From the NCBI RefSeq assembly GCF_004363305.1, contig NZ_SNZA01000001.1, positions 1,267,228 to 1,331,227 of the forward strand: DNA of 64,000 nucleotides, given 5' to 3'. The notes beneath the pieces are model-generated. The model was given only the letters and a program-made list of their open reading frames with translations. It had not been told where the DNA came from and did no database searches. The DNA comes from Marinomonas communis. GTDB lineage: Bacteria; Pseudomonadota; Gammaproteobacteria; Pseudomonadales; Marinomonadaceae. This document shows, one piece after another, positions 52,451-61,813 of this stretch (the first letter of the stretch is position 1; each line of letters opens with the position of its first letter). A program made the translations under genes and the position numbers.

Positions 52451-53506
52451 TTATCGCCTCTTACCGATGATCAGCCAAAAGAAAAATGGCACGCCTATGA
52501 TTGCAGTGACAATGCCTATCGGAAATAGAGCACCAGGAACAATAACCTTGGAAAGTACAGAAGCACTTGAGAGCAAAAACGCCCCCACCACAAATGACAA
52601 TGGTAGGAAGTAGCGTTGATCTTCACCCACTAGCATTCTTGCAATGTTGGGAGCAACAATCCCTATAAAGCCAATAATCCCCACAAAACTGGTCGCTGTC
52701 GCCGTCATAATAGCAACCAAGATAAGGGTTTTTAATCGCAGCCTAGTGACATTAACCCCCAAGCTTTTTGCTCGCTCTTCTCCTAAGCGAAGTGCAGTCA
52801 GTTTCCAAGAGTCTTTTAGCAAAACAGCCATGCAAGCAAAGGTCACTACTGCAGTAATGGTTACATTGGTCCAGTTAGCTTTAGTTAAACTGCCGAATAA
52901 CCAGAACAAGATCTGTTGGCTTAATTCAGGGGAAGAGACAAACTGAACCAAAGACAGTAATGACTGGAATAAAAACAGCAATGCGATACCGGCTAAGATA
53001 AGCTGCCCCGAGGTAATATGGCGCATCATCGCCAAGCCAAATAATAGGCTTGCTGACAACATACAACATACGAAGGCGCCGATTGGTACCGCAATTTGAG
53101 AACTCAGGCCTAGCGAGCCGATGTACAGCATCAATGCGGCCCCGAACCCCGCCGCCGCAGCCATGCCAAGCGTATAAGGGCTCGCCATAGGGTTATTTAA
53201 TAAGGTCTGCATTTCAGCGCCCCCAACACCTAGGGAGCCGCCGACAATAATGGCCATTAAAGCAATCGGTAAACGAAGATTTGTGACAATCACTTCTGTA
53301 GTACGTGCTACCTCAACCGGGGCACCCAGTTTGTTTAACAAGGCATCGGTCACATCGCCAAGGTCAAGCAAAGACGGTCCAGTTGCGATATCAAAAATAA
53401 ATGAACAGAGCAGTAATATAAGCAGTGCAGATAGCACGAACCAACGACGCTTTTCAGAACGCCTCTGCGAGTCCAGTGCTTCGGCAATCATAATGGAATG
53501 TTGCAT
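52451..53506 (-). CDS. FecCD-family iron-complex ABC permease
   Basis: A 351-residue permease with about nine to ten membrane segments. GGSLGVGGAEMQTLLNNPMASPYTLGMAAAAGFGAAL (about 88-124) and the loop GFIGIVAPNIARMLVGEDQRYFLPLS (about 281-306), which contacts the ATPase, are FecCD hallmarks. As a single permease gene it should form a homodimer. It imports a ferric complex or similar metal chelate. It is the first gene of a minus-strand operon, divergent from its binding-protein gene across a 215-base region carrying a Fur box. Confidence 0.93.
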   Translation of the reverse strand: MQHSIMIAEALDSQRRSEKRRWFVLSALLILLLCSFIFDIATGPSLLDLGDVTDALLNKLGAPVEVARTTEVIVTNLRLPIALMAIIVGGSLGVGGAEMQTLLNNPMASPYTLGMAAAAGFGAALMLYIGSLGLSSQIAVPIGAFVCCMLSASLLFGLAMMRHITSGQLILAGIALLFLFQSLLSLVQFVSSPELSQQILFWLFGSLTKANWTNVTITAVVTFACMAVLLKDSWKLTALRLGEERAKSLGVNVTRLRLKTLILVAIMTATATSFVGIIGFIGIVAPNIARMLVGEDQRYFLPLSFVVGAFLLSSASVLSKVIVPGALFPIGIVTAIIGVPFFFWLIIGKRR

Positions 53507-53607
53507 GAGTCTTTAGTCTATTAAGAGATCCGTTTGCCGTAGGTAATCATATACCTCTTGGGAGAACACAAACCATCTCATGCTATGTTGCTGCACATAT
53601 AATCAAA

Positions 53608-53622
53608 TGATAATGATTTGCA
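53608..53622. promoter_or_regulatory. Fur box between the divergent metal-import genes
   Basis: TGATAATGATTTGCA matches the 7-1-7 Fur consensus TGATAATNATTATCA at 12 of 14 defined positions. It is about 100 bases from both divergent starts and could repress both. Confidence 0.72.
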
Positions 53623-53721
53623 GAAACATTTTAAATAACTGTAGAATGCGCCACAAGGAATAAATGGTATTTCTAGTCAATGGAATTGCTGATTTAGGGT
53701 TTTGAAACAAAGGAAAACACT

Positions 53722-54807
53722 ATGCTGCCGAAAATCACGGCTTTTTCTACTTTACTGCTTACGTCTTCAATCTGTTTGGCACAAGATGTCACCGTGACAG
53801 ACATTCTAGACCGCCAAGTCACATTTGATGCGCCAGCTAAACGTGTTGTAGTCGGCTTTTACCCAGAAGACTACATGGCGATTGGTACTGAAGCAGCTTA
53901 TGACCATGTGGTTGGTATGTCTAAATACATTTGGCAAGCACGCCCAGCGAACTGGGAAATGTACCTAGAACACCGCCCTTCTCTAGATGAGATCCCAGGA
54001 ATCGGCCGAGTAGATACAAAAACGTTTTCTGTGGAAAAAGTCATCAGCTTAAACCCTGATTTAATCATGCTAGCGGATTGGCAATACAAGGGCCTAGGAA
54101 GCGACATCGAACGACTAGAAAATGCTGGTATTCCGGTCATCGTAGTGGACTACAATGCACAAACCCTTGAACGCCATGTAAAAAGCACTGAAATTATTGG
54201 CGTCATTACAGGTCAAGAAGAGCGTGCTAAAAAAATTGCGGATGAATACACGCAAAACCTTAGCATGATTCAAACGCGTATTGAGCAAGCGAATCTTCCT
54301 AAACCGACGGTTTACACCGAGTACGGTGCAGCGGGCGTTAATGAGATTGGCTACACATTTGGTAAAAATATGTGGGGCGCTATTTCCACTATGGCTGGCG
54401 GCGACAACATTTCAGCACCTTACGTTGAATGGTGGGGAAAACTAAACCCTGAGCAAATCCTTGCTGCCAACCCCGACGTAATCGTTATGACAGGATATGA
54501 AACTGGCTCTGGTGATGATGCAATGGTTATGGGTCAAGGCGTTGATGCGGATCTAACCAAGTCTCGACTAGCAGGTTTCAAAGATCGTACTGGTTGGTCT
54601 AGCTTATCAGCGGTAGAAAATGATCGTATGTATGGGGCCTACCACGGTGCAGTGCGATCTATCTTAGACGGTCCGATGATCCAGTTTTATGCTCAAGTGC
54701 TTTACCCTGATCTGTTTACAGATCTTAACCCTGAGCAAGCTTACTTAGACTTCTATAAAAAATACCTACCAGTTATGCCTACAGGCACCTTCGTGACAGG
54801 CCTTTAA
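53722..54807 (+). CDS. Periplasmic iron-complex binding protein
   Basis: A 361-residue class III binding protein (FecB/BtuF fold). The signal peptide is 1-20 (ending CLA). DRQVTFDAPAKRVVVGFYPEDYMAIG starts the first lobe, SLNPDLIMLADWQYKG is typical of the hinge area, and ANPDVIVMTGYE the second lobe. Several tyrosines and tryptophans (WEMYLEH, YVEWWGK) could contact a ligand. It feeds the divergent FecCD permease and its ATPase. The ligand, a siderophore, haem-like or other chelate, cannot be named. A hairpin terminator ends the gene. Confidence 0.9.
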   Translation: MLPKITAFSTLLLTSSICLAQDVTVTDILDRQVTFDAPAKRVVVGFYPEDYMAIGTEAAYDHVVGMSKYIWQARPANWEMYLEHRPSLDEIPGIGRVDTKTFSVEKVISLNPDLIMLADWQYKGLGSDIERLENAGIPVIVVDYNAQTLERHVKSTEIIGVITGQEERAKKIADEYTQNLSMIQTRIEQANLPKPTVYTEYGAAGVNEIGYTFGKNMWGAISTMAGGDNISAPYVEWWGKLNPEQILAANPDVIVMTGYETGSGDDAMVMGQGVDADLTKSRLAGFKDRTGWSSLSAVENDRMYGAYHGAVRSILDGPMIQFYAQVLYPDLFTDLNPEQAYLDFYKKYLPVMPTGTFVTGL

Positions 54808-54811
54808 ATAC

Positions 54812-54851
54812 TTTGCCTTGGCTGAGCGCTCCCTTGCTCAGTCAAGGCAAA
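54812..54851 (+). terminator. Hairpin after the binding-protein gene
   Basis: A 16-pair stem with one G-T, TTTGCCTTGGCTGAGC against GCTCAGTCAAGGCAAA, loop of eight. The T run after it is weak. Confidence 0.6.
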
Positions 54852-54873
54852 AATCCTTTCCAAACAATATTGT

Positions 54874-54908
54874 ACGTCATAAAAATGACATTAAACTCAC
54901 ACGTAACT
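54874..54908 (+). promoter_or_regulatory. Pho-box-like 11-base repeats upstream of the phytase-like gene
   Basis: Three consecutive 11-base units, GTCATAAAAAT, GACATTAAACT and CACACGTAACT, run from 54876 to 54908. The first two give a good match to the Pho box (TGTCA-N6 twice). They lie 56-88 bases before the start at 54964. Confidence 0.55.
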
Positions 54909-54963
54909 GAAAAAGAACCTCGTTAAGTTATTTGAAATTTTTATAACTTTCCTTGGAGTCTTT

Positions 54964-57138
54964 ATGTTACGTCACGGTTTTAAACGTACTCTGTTAGCGT
55001 CATGCTTACTGTCAGCAGCTTTCTCGGTACAAGCAGATTCTTTCCAGCGTATAGCAAGTTTTCCAGTAGCCAAAAATCTTGGACCTCATACTTTGGAAAC
55101 TGAAACGTCTGCTGAAATCATCACTGCAACCGCTGACGGTAATACGTTAATCTACTCCGACAGCCCTCTTGGCGGCATTGGATTTGTCGATATCAAAAAT
55201 GCGAAACACCCTAAAGCCAAAGGCTTCCTAGACTTAAATGGCGAACCGACTTCGGTTGCTACCGTTGGTAAATGGGTCGTAGCGGGGGTTAACACTTCTG
55301 AAAGCTACACAAAACCAAGCGGCTACCTTGCGATTGCAGACGTTGCATCGCAAAAAGTGATACAGCACTGTGAGTTAGGCGGTCAACCGGACTCTGTAGC
55401 GGTTTCAAAAGATGGTCGCTATATTGCGGTCGCAATTGAGAATGAGCGTGATGAGGACCTTAATGACGGTGCCATCCCTCAGCTCCCAGCTGGCTACGTG
55501 GTCATTATCGAATTCGACCAAGCCTCCGGTACATGTCAGAAAACACATAACATTCCTCTAACGGGTCTTGCCGACATTGCGCCAACAGATCCTGAACCTG
55601 AATTTGTCGCGTTTAATGACCACAATGAAGTGGTCATTACCCTGCAAGAAAATAACCATATTGTTATTGTTGATGCGAAAACAGCGAAAGTGACCAATCA
55701 CTTCAGTGCTGGTGAAGTTGATCTGTCAAATATTGATATTAACAAGGATGGAGCACTGACATTCGCAAGCTCTCTAAAGGCGGTAAAACGTGAGCCCGAT
55801 GCCGTTAAATGGTTAGACAACGATCGTTTCGTGATTGCAAACGAAGGGGACTATCAAGGTGGCGCCCGAGGTTTTACGATTTTTAATAAACAAGGTGAAG
55901 TGCTGTTTGAAAGCGGAGCAAGCTTTGAACATGAAGTTGTTCGTGTTGGCCATTACCCAGGAAAACGTTCTGGTAAGAAAGGCTCAGAGCCAGAAGGCTT
56001 AGAAGTCGGTCGATTCAACGGCCAAACTTATATCTTTGTGATGTCTGAACGGGGTTCTGTTGTGGGTGTTTACAAAGACACTGGAGCAGTTCCAGAGTTA
56101 GTACAAATGTTGCCATCCGGCATTGCACCAGAATCGGCAATCGCCATCCCATCTCGTAACCTGATCGCCACGGCGAACGAGAAAGATCTGATCGAAGATA
56201 AAGGTCCACGTTCACACGTGATGCTATATCAGCTGGACGACAAAGCACCAAGTTACCCGCAGATCCAATCTAACCTTGATAAATCTGGCGCACCGATTGG
56301 TTGGGGAGCCTTATCAGGTCTTGCAGCGGATCCCAAACAAGCAGGTAAGCTGTACGCTGTCAGCGATAGTTTCTACAGTAGTCAGCCTGCGATTTTTACC
56401 ATTGATGCCACACAAGCTCCGGCACAAATCACCAATAAGCTTGTGGTCACACGTGATGGCAAACCAGCTGAAAAGCTTGACCTTGAAGGCATTGTTGCCG
56501 ATCCCAAAGGAGGCTTCTGGTTAGCCTCTGAAGGTAATGAGAAAAAAGAAGTTCCTCATGCTATCTATCATGTAGCAGAGTCTGGAGAAATTGATCAAAC
56601 CATTCCATTCCCAGCGGAGCTGCTTGAGAACCAAGAACGCTTTGGTGCCGAAGGTATTACTCTTGTTGACGATCTGCTATGGATTGCGGTCCAAAGACCT
56701 TGGAAAGATGACCCTAAAACAGCAAGCAAACTTCTCAAGTATGATCTAAACAGTCAGCAATGGTCTGCCGCGCATTATCCACTAGAGGAAGCGAAGCAAG
56801 GCTGGATGGGACTGTCAGAAATCACCGCGCATAATGGTCACTTTTACATTCTTGAGCGTGACAACCAACTGGCTGAAAGCGCGAAAGTGAAACGTCTATA
56901 TAAAGTAGAAATTTCGAGTATCAAAACAGCGAAACTGGGGCAAGAACTGCCTACTGTGAGCAAAGAGCTAATATACGATTTCTTGCCAGAGCTTAAAGCA
57001 CAAAATGGTGTCGTAGTGGATAAGATCGAAGGCTTTACGATAGATGCCAACAATATCGGTTACGCAGTAACAGACAACGATGGTGTTGACGACAGTACAG
57101 GTGAAACGTTCTTTTTCAAGGTAGATAAATTTAAGTAA
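54964..57138 (+). CDS. Secreted esterase-like (phytase-type) propeller protein
   Basis: A 724-residue exported protein with a signal peptide (1-24, ending VQA). The first half (about 30-430) reads as a WD/NHL-like beta-propeller (GGQPDSVAVSKDGRYIAVAIENERDED, DAVKWLDNDRFVIANEGDYQGG, ESAIAIPSRNLIATANEKD). The second (about 440-724) matches the esterase-like-activity-of-phytase fold, with KLDLEGIVADPKGGFWLASEGN, RFGAEGITL and DKIEGFTIDANNIGYAVTDNDG. Acidic loops suggest calcium binding. It probably cleaves a phosphate ester or other organic ester in the periplasm; the substrate is unknown. A Pho-box-like promoter fits a phosphate-scavenging role. Confidence 0.85.
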   Translation: MLRHGFKRTLLASCLLSAAFSVQADSFQRIASFPVAKNLGPHTLETETSAEIITATADGNTLIYSDSPLGGIGFVDIKNAKHPKAKGFLDLNGEPTSVATVGKWVVAGVNTSESYTKPSGYLAIADVASQKVIQHCELGGQPDSVAVSKDGRYIAVAIENERDEDLNDGAIPQLPAGYVVIIEFDQASGTCQKTHNIPLTGLADIAPTDPEPEFVAFNDHNEVVITLQENNHIVIVDAKTAKVTNHFSAGEVDLSNIDINKDGALTFASSLKAVKREPDAVKWLDNDRFVIANEGDYQGGARGFTIFNKQGEVLFESGASFEHEVVRVGHYPGKRSGKKGSEPEGLEVGRFNGQTYIFVMSERGSVVGVYKDTGAVPELVQMLPSGIAPESAIAIPSRNLIATANEKDLIEDKGPRSHVMLYQLDDKAPSYPQIQSNLDKSGAPIGWGALSGLAADPKQAGKLYAVSDSFYSSQPAIFTIDATQAPAQITNKLVVTRDGKPAEKLDLEGIVADPKGGFWLASEGNEKKEVPHAIYHVAESGEIDQTIPFPAELLENQERFGAEGITLVDDLLWIAVQRPWKDDPKTASKLLKYDLNSQQWSAAHYPLEEAKQGWMGLSEITAHNGHFYILERDNQLAESAKVKRLYKVEISSIKTAKLGQELPTVSKELIYDFLPELKAQNGVVVDKIEGFTIDANNIGYAVTDNDGVDDSTGETFFFKVDKFK

Positions 57139-57146
57139 GGCTAGTT

Positions 57147-57178
57147 AAAAAATGGCGCTCAAACGAGCGCCATTTTTT
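57147..57178. terminator. Bidirectional terminator after the phytase-like gene
   Basis: AAAAAATGGCGCTC pairs with its complement around AAAC, with T runs both ways. It overlaps the last bases of the convergent DUF2789 gene. Confidence 0.92.
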
Positions 57179-57410
57179 AGGCTCTAAGTAATGAGTCAAG
57201 CTGCTCAACGGCGTCATTCCAAGGCGAAGAAGGCTCTTTCCATTGCTTAATTTTATCTGCTTGTACCGCATCCCATTCAGGCGCTTCCCAAAGCTCTAAA
57301 TTACTAGGAATCGGGGCTATGCTCACGACAAGCATTTCAATGCTTCGTTCCGAACCCTCTAGCCCTAATTGTTCGACCAGATGGACCAAGGAAAATAAAT
57401 GAGTCTCCAT
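57177..57410 (-). CDS. DUF2789 family small protein
   Basis: A 77-residue protein matching DUF2789: METHLFSLVHLVEQLGLEGS at the start, a proline-containing centre (LELWEAPEW) and a closing WNDAVEQLDSLLRA. These are small cytoplasmic helical proteins of unknown function common in Pseudomonas and marine relatives. The ATG at 57410 has a perfect GGAGG five bases upstream; a TTG four codons earlier was rejected. Its stop lies inside the shared terminator. Confidence 0.8.
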   Translation of the reverse strand: METHLFSLVHLVEQLGLEGSERSIEMLVVSIAPIPSNLELWEAPEWDAVQADKIKQWKEPSSPWNDAVEQLDSLLRA

Positions 57411-57504
57411 ATCGACCTCCAAAAAGGAGTTGATTATTTGATCAGTTATTTAAAGCCTAGCTTAATTAAAACCATAGCGCTACGAGATGAAAGAGGAACA
57501 TTTG

Positions 57505-58161
57505 CTAAGCTTTCGCAAAGTTTGAAAGCGCTACGTCAACAGCCTCATCGCCATCCGTCAATTCAATAATTTCACGTCGTATAAGCGGTAAATCAATTAA
57601 ACTCGCTAAAACCTTGGCCACATTACCACGCTTCACCGTACCGTAAGGGATGGCTTTTCCAAGGCTGACAGCCCCATCTCCTTCTTCATCGAGTAATGTA
57701 CCGGGTCGAACGATAACCCAATCAAGACTTGTAGCAGCAACTTCAGCATCTGCTTGCTTTTTCACTTCCATGTAAAACTCAAAACCTTCCCCCAAATCTT
57801 TTTTTCTCCCAGCTTCAGGGAAAGCAGAAACTAAATACAAACGACGAATATTGTTTCGTTTCATTGCCTCAATGACTTTTACGGGACCGTCACCATCTAT
57901 TGCTTGAGTGCGATCTAAACCACTGCCTGCAGCGCCTGCCGAAAAAACAACGACATCATGACCCGCCATTAAATCAGACAGCTCTTCCACACTGATATCA
58001 ATAATGTCTCCGTTGACACTGGCTACTTGGTTTTGCTGGTACCAATTATCATTAGCGCTACTGCGACTCAGCCCGGTCACATTATGACCCGCGGACACCA
58101 GCATTGGGCCCAAGCGTTTACCGATTTTTCCCGTTGCACCGATTACAAATACATTAGACAT
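57505..58161 (-). CDS. NAD(P)-binding SDR-like protein (NAD(P)H-binding, YtfG/BVR-B type)
   Basis: A 218-residue atypical short-chain dehydrogenase. The N-terminal nucleotide loop is FVIGATGKIGKRLGPMLVSAGHNVTGLSRS (5-34), with GATGKIG. VVFSAGAAGSG (about 71-81), RRLYLVSAFPE and VIVRPGTLLDEEGDGAVS are typical of the NAD(P)H-binding family that includes flavin reductases and NADPH sensors. It lacks a classical YxxxK pair, so it may be a regulator or reductase of unknown substrate. It stands alone. Confidence 0.85.
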   Translation of the reverse strand: MSNVFVIGATGKIGKRLGPMLVSAGHNVTGLSRSSANDNWYQQNQVASVNGDIIDISVEELSDLMAGHDVVVFSAGAAGSGLDRTQAIDGDGPVKVIEAMKRNNIRRLYLVSAFPEAGRKKDLGEGFEFYMEVKKQADAEVAATSLDWVIVRPGTLLDEEGDGAVSLGKAIPYGTVKRGNVAKVLASLIDLPLIRREIIELTDGDEAVDVALSNFAKA

Positions 58162-58264
58162 ATCGCCTCCAAATCACTAAAAACATTAGCTTTATTAAAG
58201 CAGCCCCTGATCTGGAACGTGCGCAAGAAAAGACAAAACAATATGGAGTCTTAAGGCTCAGAAA

Positions 58265-58292
58265 ACACAAAAGCCACCCGAAGATGGCTTTT
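58265..58292 (-). terminator. Terminator of the HBM chemoreceptor gene
   Basis: On the minus strand AAAAGCCATC and GGTGGCTTTT form a stem closed by the stable UUCG tetraloop, followed by a T-rich stretch. Confidence 0.85.
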
Positions 58293-58311
58293 AGACAAAC
58301 CGAATGATTCA

Positions 58312-60174
58312 TTAGAGTTTAAACCGTGAAACAACACCCTCTAATTGATGTGCCAACTCCGAAATGTCGTGACTTGAGCGTGAATTCAGTCTAACAGCCT
58401 CAGAAGTATCCATGGAAATCTCATTAATAATGACCACATTACGATTGATTTCATTCGCTGCAACCGATTGCTGGCCAATAGCCGTCGCCACAGATTGTGC
58501 CATTTCAGAAATTTCATTCACTTCATAAGTAATTCGCTCTAATACATCACCGATGACAGAAGCTTCATCACGGCTACGTTGACCTTCCTCACCACAAGAT
58601 TGCATGATGGTGACAATACTTTGAGTACGTTGCTGCAACGAGTTAATGATGTCAGAAATTTCGACTGTAGCATCATGAGTACGGCTCGCCAAAGCACGAA
58701 CTTCATCAGCAACGACAGCAAAACCGCGCCCTTGCTCTCCAGCCCTAGCAGCTTCTATTGCTGCATTTAATGCAAGTAGGTTGGTTTGCTCCGCTATATC
58801 TTGAATGACATTTAGCACAGTGCCAATACTTTCACTTTCTTTAGCAAGTTCTTGTGCAGAAAGAACGGAAGACTGTAATTGTCCTGATAAATTATTAACA
58901 AGACTTACAGCTGAAGTGACTCTGGCCTGACCATCAGAAACACTTTGCTGAGCATTTTGCGATTTGTCGGCTGCCACTTCCATGTTACGTGAAATATCTT
59001 CAATAGTGCCGACCATCTGCGCTACTGAAGCTGCAACCATATCTGTTTCATCACGTTGACGCTCCGCATCTTTTGCCGTGCGTTCAGCGGTTTGAGAGAG
59101 TTGCTGGGTTTGTTGCTTCATGTTCAACACTGTCTCATTTACAGAGCCAACGACTTTTTGAAAGCCCTCTAGCATCTGATTAATGCTTCGAGCAACATCA
59201 CCAATTTCATCTTTACCCTGATAGGTCACTCTAAGACTTAAGTCTCTCGACCGATCAATTTCAAGCATGGCCTCACGAATAACGGCCAAAGGACGGTTAA
59301 TCGAAGCCCCCACCCGCCAAGCGACCAAACTTGCGATCACTGCGATGACGACAAATAAACTAGTAATCAACCACTCGACTCTGGTTAATAAGGACTCCGT
59401 TTGCTGTGACATACTTGAAACCATCGCCTCAAGCTTGGTTTCAGTTTGATGAATCGTACGACGCATTTCGCCTAAGATACCTTCTTCACTAGAAAGCCCT
59501 ATTCGCTGTTGCTGTGCCACGTAGTCTGAAAACTTACTGCGATATACCTCAGCAAGATTCGTCAAAGACTGCTTTTCACGATTGCTGATCTGAGCACTCT
59601 GAAGCTGACTTGTCAGTGTCGATATTGTTGTATCAAAGCGTTCAATATATTTGGCATCCAGTCGCAACATAAAGTCTTTTTCATGCCGTCTTAGTTGCAA
59701 CATAGTCACCATGATAGCAGGCTGATCTAATGTCTTAAGCGCAGTTTCTATATCATGCACCGCCGAACGAAGTTGCCCTTCAAGCCCTTGGTCGTGACTC
59801 AAGCCCATTGCCTTCTTCGCATCGACCAGCTCTACAAATTTATTCCGGTAATCGCCAAATAATGTCGTTAAATTGCTGAACGCTTTAACATCAACACCAC
59901 TCTCAATAAACATAGCATCAAGAGCGGATTGTTGTTCGATGATTCGTTGCGCTACGTCTTCAAAGCGCGATACATACTTTTCATCGCCACGCGCCAAAAA
60001 GTCTTTTTCATGACGCCTTAAGAGCAGCATTTCAGACTCTTGACGTTGAGCCATTTCTTTTCCTTGAATCAACTCTTTCAAACGAATTTCTGCAAATAGG
60101 AAGGCAACAATTAAGATAACGAGAGATACCACGACAACGCTGGTATTTAGGATAAGCTTCTGCTTGATCTGCAC
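58312..60174 (-). CDS. Methyl-accepting chemotaxis protein with HBM-like helical ligand domain
   Basis: A 620-residue chemoreceptor starting with GTG. Membrane segments at about 8-28 and 264-284 enclose an all-helical sensor of about 235 residues that is internally duplicated. LRRHEKDF occurs at 52-59 and 161-168, and [13 protein letters not shown] near 124 is echoed by [13 protein letters not shown]. This fits the two-bundle HBM domain (McpS type), which binds organic acids such as malate and succinate in Pseudomonas. HAMP and a signalling domain with [20 protein letters not shown] follow. The ligand here is inferred only. Confidence 0.92.
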   Translation of the reverse strand: MQIKQKLILNTSVVVVSLVILIVAFLFAEIRLKELIQGKEMAQRQESEMLLLRRHEKDFLARGDEKYVSRFEDVAQRIIEQQSALDAMFIESGVDVKAFSNLTTLFGDYRNKFVELVDAKKAMGLSHDQGLEGQLRSAVHDIETALKTLDQPAIMVTMLQLRRHEKDFMLRLDAKYIERFDTTISTLTSQLQSAQISNREKQSLTNLAEVYRSKFSDYVAQQQRIGLSSEEGILGEMRRTIHQTETKLEAMVSSMSQQTESLLTRVEWLITSLFVVIAVIASLVAWRVGASINRPLAVIREAMLEIDRSRDLSLRVTYQGKDEIGDVARSINQMLEGFQKVVGSVNETVLNMKQQTQQLSQTAERTAKDAERQRDETDMVAASVAQMVGTIEDISRNMEVAADKSQNAQQSVSDGQARVTSAVSLVNNLSGQLQSSVLSAQELAKESESIGTVLNVIQDIAEQTNLLALNAAIEAARAGEQGRGFAVVADEVRALASRTHDATVEISDIINSLQQRTQSIVTIMQSCGEEGQRSRDEASVIGDVLERITYEVNEISEMAQSVATAIGQQSVAANEINRNVVIINEISMDTSEAVRLNSRSSHDISELAHQLEGVVSRFKL

Positions 60175-60359
60175 AGGATTACCTACTGATTGAAAAGTGT
60201 CTATCCATGAGTGATATGTGAGACAGCTTCCTTAACTAATTCAGTGTAGCAGACGTAAATAAGAGCACACTGGTTGAATCGGTAGACTTTATTAAGTTTA
60301 TGTGACTGTTTTGTTACAGAAAAAAGCAATTCATTAGAGTAATTTATAAGTTTATTTAT

Positions 60360-60623
60360 TCATGCTGAACGTACCGTTAAGCATGACAGTCCGTATAAAC
60401 ATAAAATAATGGCATGTAGAAACGTGGCATCAATCTGCCACTGATACGCTAGAGGTTTGACAAAAAACAGCGTAGCTGCAACAGGCAAAATCAGCAGAGC
60501 GCCTCGTTTAACACTTAATGTCACAACGAAATTTTGTTCACACGATTCGCAATGAGTTGGCTTGAAAAAACTCGATAAAGCTCTCTTACTTGGCAAGTTT
60601 TGAGCACAATGTGGACATTTCAC
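60360..60623 (-). CDS. Small zinc-ribbon membrane protein
   Basis: An 87-residue protein. Two CxxC pairs, C3-C6 (CPHC) and C25-C28 (CESC), form a zinc ribbon or rubredoxin-like knuckle. Two membrane segments (about 41-58 and 66-83) follow, with basic residues before the first (SVKRGA). The layout resembles short prokaryotic zinc-ribbon membrane proteins of unknown role. It has no clear operon partner, with a 185-base gap after it and about 140-200 bases to the divergent lpxR. Confidence 0.7.
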   Translation of the reverse strand: MKCPHCAQNLPSKRALSSFFKPTHCESCEQNFVVTLSVKRGALLILPVAATLFFVKPLAYQWQIDATFLHAIILCLYGLSCLTVRSA

Positions 60624-60819
60624 TACCTATTCTCCATCAATAGAATCATCATAAATTATGGAAATAAACCCTTATTTAGTGCAAGGTATTGTAAAGATCG
60701 CATAAACCAAAGGATAATCACAAAAACACAGGATAAACATTCTTGTTAGTTTAAACCTATCAAGAATGGGCTTCGATACAATGATGCCAACTATCCATAC
60801 ATGGAACGTGAACGTTACT

Positions 60820-61806
60820 ATGCTAAAGCTCAGACAGCTAATATATTTTTTGCTGATTGTAACAAGTTATCAAATACACGCGGGCAATAGTGTCGCGAGT
60901 GTCACTCTAGATAATGATTACTTTGTTAACAGTGATGATGGTTATACTAGTGGGCTGTATCTGGCTGTTTATGAAAAAGGAAGCTTAGATAACGAATCCG
61001 TGTTACCGCAGCCAAGTTTCCTCGTGACGCCCCTCTTATGGAGTATGCCTAGCAAAGGAGTTGATGAGGCCATTAATGCTTATAACATCGGCCAATCCAT
61101 GTTCACACCATCAGATATTACTCGAACTGTACCTGATGCGAACGATATTCCTTACTCAGCTATTATAGCCCTCACAAACAGCTACATTTTAAGTAGCCGA
61201 AATCATGCAGATGTAGTCAGCACAACAGTCGGAGTGGTTGGTCCAGCGGCATTAGGCAAACAATCACAAAACGCAATACACAGCATACTCGGATCCGAAG
61301 CACCAAAAGGATGGGATGCGCAATTACGCAATGAGGCAGTATTCCAATTTGGCCGCGGGAGAGTGTGGCGCAGTTGGTCTTCCGAACTTGATGATTATGA
61401 CCTGCTCACAACAGCCAAAGCGAATCTTGGAACTCTGCAAAGCTCTGTTAGCTCAAATGTGATTGTTCGCTACGGGCGAGACTTACGTCACTCGTTTGCT
61501 AGTGTATTACTGATGGATACTAGAACCAGTAACCCTATCGCTGTTGACGGTGAGTGGTATCTGTACTTAGGGGTTCAAGCGCAATACGTGTTTAACCAAA
61601 TATATACCGATGGCAACACCTATCGCGACAGCGCCAGCGTAGATTATGACCATACTTTTATTGGCCTGAACTATGGCTTGACGTACTCTTGGGGAAGAAG
61701 CGCTCTCACATTCGCTGTAAACCATTCGGATTTGTTCCAAAGCGAATCAGAGCAATATCGTAATGATACTCGTTATGGGACGTTAACCTATTCTTGGTCA
61801 ATGTGA
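60820..61806 (+). CDS. lpxR: Lipid A deacylase LpxR family protein
   Basis: A product of about 328 residues from the ATG at 60820, chosen because it begins a normal signal peptide, MLKLRQLIYFLLIVTSYQIHA. ATGs at 60766 and 60781 are alternatives, and none has a strong ribosome site. The LpxR motif DNDYFVNSDDGYTSGLYLAVYE holds the conserved Asn-Asp pair, and GPAALGKQSQNAIHSILGSEAPKGWDAQLRNE includes the probable catalytic histidine. LpxR is an outer-membrane barrel that removes the 3'-acyloxyacyl chain of lipid A, altering recognition and permeability. The protein ends with alternating barrel strands. Confidence 0.9.
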   Translation: MLKLRQLIYFLLIVTSYQIHAGNSVASVTLDNDYFVNSDDGYTSGLYLAVYEKGSLDNESVLPQPSFLVTPLLWSMPSKGVDEAINAYNIGQSMFTPSDITRTVPDANDIPYSAIIALTNSYILSSRNHADVVSTTVGVVGPAALGKQSQNAIHSILGSEAPKGWDAQLRNEAVFQFGRGRVWRSWSSELDDYDLLTTAKANLGTLQSSVSSNVIVRYGRDLRHSFASVLLMDTRTSNPIAVDGEWYLYLGVQAQYVFNQIYTDGNTYRDSASVDYDHTFIGLNYGLTYSWGRSALTFAVNHSDLFQSESEQYRNDTRYGTLTYSWSM

Positions 61807-61813
61807 CCTAAAG

